In this document: piece after piece, positions 57,434 to 64,000 of the stretch
How the letters are laid out: every line of letters begins with the position of its first letter
Position numbering within the stretch: the stretch's first letter is position 1
From: Annulohypoxylon bovei var. microspora
Taxonomy: Eukaryota; Ascomycota; Sordariomycetes; Xylariales; Hypoxylaceae
DNA: 64,000 nucleotides
NCBI GenBank assembly: GCA_022836615.1
Contig: MU405333.1
Location: forward strand, 58,069 to 122,068
Direction: 5' to 3'
Made by a program: the position numbers and the translations under genes
Notes under the pieces: generated by a model
What the model saw: only the letters and a program-made list of their open reading frames with translations
The model's database searches: none
What the model was told of the DNA's origin: nothing

Positions 57434-60400
57434 TTTAAAGTCATTTATTTGTTTTATTTTTTTAATTTAAAAATTTGTTTTTGAAATTCTTTTTTTTTTT
57501 AAACATATAAATGTTTACGCATTAATTTAATTTTTTTTAAATTACGATATATTTAAAGCTTTGTTTTTAATTTACATTTAATTTTTAAAAGTTTTTATTT
57601 TTTTAAATGAAATTTTTTATATTAATGGTTATAAGGTTTTATTTTTATTTATAATAAAACATTTTTTAATATTATTTATTTTATTATTAATTAACGATGG
57701 TATTTAAATTATTAAATAAAAGTTTTAATGAAAATGTTAAGCCGTTTATTAATTAAATTAATTAATTAAAATTTATTTTTATTTTTTTAATTATATAATT
57801 TTAAGTTAATAAGTTTTTATTTATAATTAAAAATAAGTTTTTAATTTTAAAAGAAACGTTAAAACCTTTAATAATTCGAAAAACCATTTAATTAATTACT
57901 TAATAATGGGATCGGAAGCTTGCTCCTTTTTTTTAAAAAAAAAAAAAAAAAGCTCTGCTTATTAATAAATTTTTTAATTAAAACGAACGTGCTTTTTAAT
58001 TAAATTTATAATAAAGCTTTATTATCCCGCTTTTAAAGCTTAATATAATAAAAGTAAATTTATTTTAAACCGTATTATCCGTTATTTTAAATAAATTAAC
58101 AACGTTAAAAAACCGATCGCGGATCGTTTTTTTTTTTTTACTTTTTTTGCTTTTTCTTTTCTTTTTACTTTTTTTATTCCTTTTCGTGCCCTTTATTTTT
58201 TCACTTTAATTCGTACGTTATAAAACTTAATCGTCTTTTTAATAAAATAAAATAATAAGTTTAAAAAATTAAATAACCTTCGGCGCATTTTTAAAACATA
58301 ATTAATAATTTTATTTTTATTTTTATTAAATAATTTAAATTTTATATTTAAAAAATAAAAAATAAATACGAGGAATAAATTTTAAATTAATTAATAAAAA
58401 TTCCTTAAAAAATATATTTAATTTATATAATTTTATTCATTTATTAAAAATAAAATTAAATTAATTTTTTAATTTTTTTTTATTAAAAATAATATTAATT
58501 AATATATTAAAATTAAATAAATATATAACTTATTAAGGTTATTATATAATAATTTTAACGTTAAAGTTTAAATTAAAAATAACTTTTATAAACTTAATAT
58601 ATAATTAAACGAATAATTTTTTAAATTTTATGCGTTTTTTATATCGTTAATAAATAAAAAAAGAATTTTAATATTTAAATGGAAAAAAAATTAAACCGTT
58701 AATTAATTATTAATTTTTATATTTAAACATTTTATTATTATTTAAATAAAAAAATAAAATTTATTAAGTTTAAAGATTTTTATTTAACGTTAATTTAATA
58801 ACGCGTTAAAGTTATTTAAAAAAAAATTAACCTTATAATTTTTTTATTTTAATTTAAGGTTAAGGTTACTTTTAACATTATAAAAATAATTTTTATTAAT
58901 TTTAATATTTCTCGTTTAATAACGAAAATTATAACTTAAATACGTATAAAAGAACTTTTTTAAGTTTTTTTAATTCCTTATTAACGTAATGTTTTCGTAA
59001 CGTTTAATATTAATTTAATTTATTATTTTTATAAATAAAAAAGCCATTTCTTTAATAATTATTTAACGTGTAATACGAGAATTAAAATAATAATTACCGT
59101 TTTAAAAAAAAAAAAAACATAATAAAGATAATATTAATTTAAAATTAAAAGAAAATAATGTTTAAATAAAACTTTTAATTTAAGTTTTCTTTTATATATT
59201 TATTCGTTAATATTTACTTTTATTAATTTTAATTTTTTTAATTTTATAATAAGAAAATTATAATTTATGATTAATATAATGATTTATTTACGAAGTGTAA
59301 ACGTAATAATAACGATATAAACGTTAATAAATATCGAAATATAAGCGTATATAATTATTAATTAATAAAACACATGTTTAATAATAAATGTATAAAACTT
59401 TTTTATTATTTAATTTAATTAATTTATTATAATAAAAAACTTTAACGGATAAATTATTAATTAAATTAATAAGGTAATTTATATTAATATTTAAATATAA
59501 AATAAAAATTTTTATAACGTATTTATTTTTTTAATAAACTTAAGGGATCGTTTTTAATTTTAAGTAATATTAAAACTTAAATTTTTAACGAAATATAATA
59601 TTATATTAAATAATTAATGTTAATAATTAATTTTCTTTAAGTCGTTACTTTTTTATTATTATTATATTTTTAATATTACGTTAAAACTTTCCATTTTTTA
59701 AAGAAATGTAAATAAAATTATATAAAAAAATATGAAATGTTATAATTACCTTTAATTTTATATTTTAAAAAAAAAGTAAATTATTATAACGTTTATATAT
59801 TTTATAATAAACTTTATGGTTAAAATAAATTAATAATTTTTCGTTATTATCCCACCTTTTTTTTCTTAGCTTTTTATTAAACTTTTAATATATTTTATAT
59901 TATTATTTATTATAAATATTTATTTAATTTTAAGCTTAATATTTATTAAAAAGATATTACATTTTTAATAAAACTTTAATGTAATTTACAAGTTATTAAA
60001 TGTTTTTACTTTATTTTATTAAAAGTTTAATTTAACTTTTAAAGAAAAGTTATAATAAGAAAATAATTTTATTTAAAAGTAAATTATAAAAAAACTTTTC
60101 CTTTATTTATATAATTTAATTAAAGTGTTTTTAAAAAAAATAATAATTTATTACCATTTTATTAACCTTTTAATTATAAAATAAATTTAAAAAAAAGCAT
60201 TAATTTTATTAAATTACATTTGTTTTATAATATAAATATAAAGTATTTACAAGCCTTAAAAAAATACTTATTAAACCATTTACGTAAAAAATAAATTATA
60301 TTTAATGTGGTTAAATATGGATCTTTTATTTTTTTTATAAAAAAATTAAAAAATAATTTAAAGTTTTATATTAATTATTAAAAATTAAACGTTTATATTA

Positions 60401-60599
60401 AAAAAAAATTTTTTTTTTTTTTTTAATTAATGAAATATTAAAAAAGATTTTTAAAGTTAAAGTTTTTATAAAACTTAATATTTATTAAGCTTTTTATTAT
60501 ATTAAAATAAATTTTACTTTAAAAAATTTTATTATTTTTTAAACTTATTTTAAATCGTATAAATACCGTATATTTCTTTTTAAGTTAAATAATGGGCTT

Positions 60600-62420
60600 A
60601 ATATGTTTTAAAAGTATATTAATTAAACTTTTTTTTCATTTTTTAATAACTTTTACATGGCGTATATAAATGATATTTTAATTTATTTAAAAAACTTATT
60701 CTTTTACGAATACCACGTGTAATAAATGTTAAAACATTTATATTCCGTTAATTTATAAATTAATATTTAAAAAAATAAATTTTTAATTATAAAAACTAAG
60801 TTCTTAAAGTTTATTATTTTTATTTTTAATATAATTATTAATTAAAATAAAATTAAAATAATTTAAAATTAAGAAATTTTTATTTAAATTCGGGAATTTT
60901 AATCGTTTTTAAGCTTTTATAATTTTTATTAATAATTCGTATTAAAATATAATTAAATTATAAAACCTTTATATTTTTTTACCACCACTTTATATTAAAT
61001 TTAAATTAATAAATATATTAAAACATTTAAAACGTTAAAAATAATTTTAATTATTTTTTTAATTTTAAAACATTTTTATAAAAATTAAAAGGTTAAGTTA
61101 AAAATTAACACTTTTAATAAAATAATTTTTAAAGCTTTTTCATAATTAAATAAATTAAAGGATTAACATTTAATAACTTTTTTTTTAAAATAATAACCTT
61201 TTTAAAATATAATTATTTTATTTATAATAAAAAGTTTTTTATTATTATAATAATAATAAAACTTTAAAAATATATATTTATTTTATTAAATAATAAATTT
61301 AATATATTTATAAATTATTAAGCGTTATAATATTTTATTATTAAAAGGATGTTAAATTTTCGTTAAATTAATTAAAATAAACATTTATTTTAATTTAATT
61401 ATAAGTTATATTATTATTTAAAAAAAGAAAATATAATAATTAATACTTTATTTTAAAAAGCGGTTAATTTAATTATTTAAAAAGTAATTAAAGAATATAA
61501 TTAATCCATTATTTTATTACCCTTTTTAATATTTTATAATAAAATAAATCCCTTATAATCCTTAATTAATAAACTTTTAATAAACTTATTATTTTTTAAT
61601 TTTTAATATATTTTAACCGTAATAAAAGTTTTTTAAAAAAAACCATTTCAAAGTATTAAATTAATTAACGTTATTTTAATAATTAATTAAAATGTTATTA
61701 AATTAAAAACGTAATGTAAACGGGTTAAAAAAGGAAAAAATGGGTATATTTTATAAGATGGATTATTATTTTTAAAAAAAAGATTAATAATCTTAAATAA
61801 TAAAAAGCTTCGTATTAAATTATATAATAAGTTTTATTATTCTTTAAATTAAATATATTTAAATTAAAATAAAATATATATAATAATGTTAAAAAGGTAT
61901 TTATAATTTAATATAAAAACGTTTATAAATTATTATTATATTTATTATAAATAATATTAAAAAAGTTAAAACTTTAAAATTAAATTAATAAACTTATTTT
62001 AATTATTTTTTATTAATAAATAAATGTAATAATATATTTTAATGGATTTTAAATTTATACCTTTTAATCGCGAAAAGTTTAATTTAATTTTAATAATTAT
62101 TAATTAATTAAATAAAAAACCTTTTTCATTATTTACGTATAAAACTTATACCGCCACGTAACTTATAAATTTATATTATAAACACATTTAATATATTTAT
62201 AAAACTTTTAAAACGATTATATTTAATAAAAATCTTTAATTCGTAACCGTTTTTTTAAACGAATTAATTAAGTTTACCGGGATAAACTTTCATAAATTAA
62301 TAATAAAACATTTATAATTTAATAATTAAATAAAAATTTTTAATTAATTTATTTAAATAAAATTATAATTTTTCGTGGATTATTTTTAAAACAATTAATC
62401 GAAAATATTACTTTATTTAA
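60600..62420 (+). mobile_element. Ty3/gypsy retrotransposon remnant B
   Basis: A second, different gypsy reverse transcriptase relic lies at 60,662-60,870: YINDILIYLKNL (YLDD-type with D to N), then HLYSVNL, INI.KNKFLIIKTKFLKFII. A possible integrase relic ends near a conserved Trp at about 62,365. It is more degraded than remnant A. Its relation to the integrase repeat at 63,292 is not clear. The borders are approximate. Confidence 0.65.
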
Positions 62421-63291
62421 ATTTCGCGTATATTATTTAATTATATTTAAATATAAAGCTTTTTCTTATAAAAATGAAAATGGGATTTATTTTAAAAATA
62501 ATTTTTAATTAATAAATTTACATTTATAAGTTTAAAACTTTTTAAAAAAAATTTAATTATACCGTTATTTAATTATTAATAAAACATTAAACTTTTATTA
62601 TATAATAAACCCGCGAAAACCTTTTATTAACATAAAATTATTAAAGTAAATAAATTAATAAAAAAAAACGATTAATAAATTAAATAATAAGTGATTAAAT
62701 ATATATTTATAAAGGTAATTAATAAATAAATCACTTTTATAATAATTTAAATTACTTAATAATAAATTTTTTTAAAATATTAATAAAGTTTTATTATAAC
62801 GCTTTTAAAATTAATTTACCTTTAAATATAAAAATCCATTAAGTTTTAAATATAAGTTAATTAATTAAAGTTTTAAATAATTTAATTTTAAAGTAAATAA
62901 TAAATCCCCCGCTTTTAATAAAAATTAATAAAAAATAAAAGTATGAAATATTTAAAATATTAAACTTTAAGTTTTTTAAAAAAAAACTTTCATATAAAAT
63001 GGATTAAATAAATTATAATTTTAATTTAATATAATACCTTTTTAAAAACTTTTTTAACACATTAATTAAGGTAAAAGATTTTTATAATTTATACCTTAAA
63101 ATTATTAATCCTTTAATTAAATTTTAATAATAAATTAAAATTATTACGAAAAATAAAATATTAAAAATAATGGATAAAAATGATTTACTTATCGTAAAAA
63201 AAAAAGAAATTAAAAAAATAAATTATAAGCGTATTAATAAATAATTTATTTCTTTTATAAATTAAATTTTTTTTTTAAAAAAAAAGTTATA

Positions 63292-63508
63292 TAATAACGC
63301 TTAATTACCGTTACTTTTAAAATATATTAACGAAATAATTAATTAATATTTTAATTATAAAATTAATATATAAAAACCTTTTAAAAGAAACTATTTTATG
63401 GTTTTTTTTTTAATTTTTTATTTTAAATATTTTCATTAATAAAATATATAATCCCGCCGTCGCATAAGTTTTATCCCGATTTAAAACTTACTCGCCGTGA
63501 TAATATTA
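63292..63508 (+). repeat. Integrase-region repeat, copy 2 (less mutated at 3' end)
   Basis: Matches copy 1 over about 215 bases. Its 3' part keeps GC-rich codons (AATCCCGCCGTCGCA...) reading NPAVA.VLSRFKTYSP, as in gypsy integrase tails. It continues to the window end as a further gypsy fragment. Confidence 0.8.
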
Positions 63509-64000
63509 TTACGATTATTTTAAAGTTTTTTTATTAATTAATTATAAAATAAAATATACGGAAGTTTTATAAAAATTACGATGTTTATAACCGAATTTAC
63601 GTTTAACGAATTTAACGAAAAAAGTTATTAAAACTTTTATTTATCCCCGATTATTATTTTTTAAAATTATTTATTAATTTTATAATAAAAATGTTAATAA
63701 AAAAAAAAAAAACCTTTAATATTTAATGGTAATTACTTATTAATTATTAAAATAAATTTTATTAAAAATAATAAATATTATAAAAGTTAAAACGTATATT
63801 ATAAAATTTATATATATTCACGTTAAATATTATAGCTTTTTTACGGCGGTAATATTAAACCGAAAAAATAATTAAACGAATGTATTTTAAATAAAATTTT
63901 ATAAATTAATAAAAGTAATATAACGTTTATTTATTATTTTTAATTTAAAAATTAATAAATTTACGGAAAAAATAAATTAAAAAATATAAATATATTTACG

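Larger units (their letters stand above)
48215..64000. other. AT-rich, RIP-degraded retrotransposon block (AT isochore)
   Basis: Composition switches abruptly to very high A+T with stops in all frames and no gene. CpA and TpG are conspicuously scarce in most lines, while CpG, CpT and CpC persist better: the signature of fungal repeat-induced point mutation. Translated relics of Ty1/copia and Ty3/gypsy polyproteins on the + strand show that this was a pile of LTR retrotransposons, not mitochondrial DNA. Exact LTR borders cannot be drawn by eye. Confidence 0.9.

Noticed and set aside
48215..64000. Mitochondrial DNA insertion or simple centromeric AT satellite
   Set aside because: Colinear relics of copia and gypsy polyproteins and transition-only repeat differences point to RIP-degraded retrotransposons; no mitochondrial gene and no tandem satellite unit was seen.

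Overview
The window reads as nuclear DNA of a filamentous ascomycete (Pezizomycotina, most likely a Sordariomycete). The supports are short GT..AG introns of about 50-170 bases, single-copy fungal housekeeping genes (sterol 24-C-methyltransferase, mitochondrial pyruvate dehydrogenase E1 beta), fungal-type families (Zn2Cys6 regulator, LaeA-like methyltransferase, P450, UNC93-like and Dal5-like transporters), an intron-bearing tRNA-Ala, and a sharply bounded AT-rich block that looks like retrotransposons destroyed by repeat-induced point mutation (RIP). The species cannot be named from sequence alone.

Layout. 1-11 kb is core-like: the 3' part of a Dal5-family transporter, tRNA-Ala(AGC), ERG6, PDB1 and a nine-exon LaeA-like methyltransferase, all on the + strand. 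11-16.7 kb holds a short inverted-repeat element, a P450 and a Nudix hydrolase (- strand). 16.7-23.9 kb has no gene I can support, but it has a strong local excess of the palindrome CAATTG and ends at a SWIRM-domain gene. 25-34.5 kb is gene-poor: a doubly broken SDR pseudogene, a small CsbD-like gene, and a 633-bp TA-flanked MITE with near-perfect terminal inverted repeats resembling those of the impala/mimp (Tc1-mariner) elements.

34.5-48.2 kb is accessory-like: a Zn2Cys6 regulator, an MDR oxidoreductase, an extended SDR/aldehyde-reductase-like enzyme, a small hypothetical gene, an UNC93-like transporter, an AsaB/CmcJ-family hydroxylase/desaturase and a truncated MDR enoyl-reductase-like gene. 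A regulator, a transporter and several oxidoreductases together look like the trimmings of a small metabolic cluster, but no PKS, NRPS or terpene synthase is visible.

From about 48.2 kb to the end, base composition changes abruptly to very AT-rich DNA with stops in every frame. Degraded translations still show a Ty1/copia element (about 51.1-53.6 kb) and at least two Ty3/gypsy elements (about 54.5-57.4 kb and about 60.6 kb onward). A repeated stretch at about 57.2 and 63.3 kb differs, over its best-aligned part, only by C-to-T and G-to-A changes. The block begins inside the truncated MDR gene.

I found no CRISPR, rRNA or prokaryote-type operon, and no convincing wholly new system. The best unexplained signals are the CAATTG-rich gene desert, the impala/mimp-like MITE, a family of CACA-ended repeats, and the dispersed CCTAGG/TACC motif. 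Exon borders were set by eye from splice signals and frame continuity.
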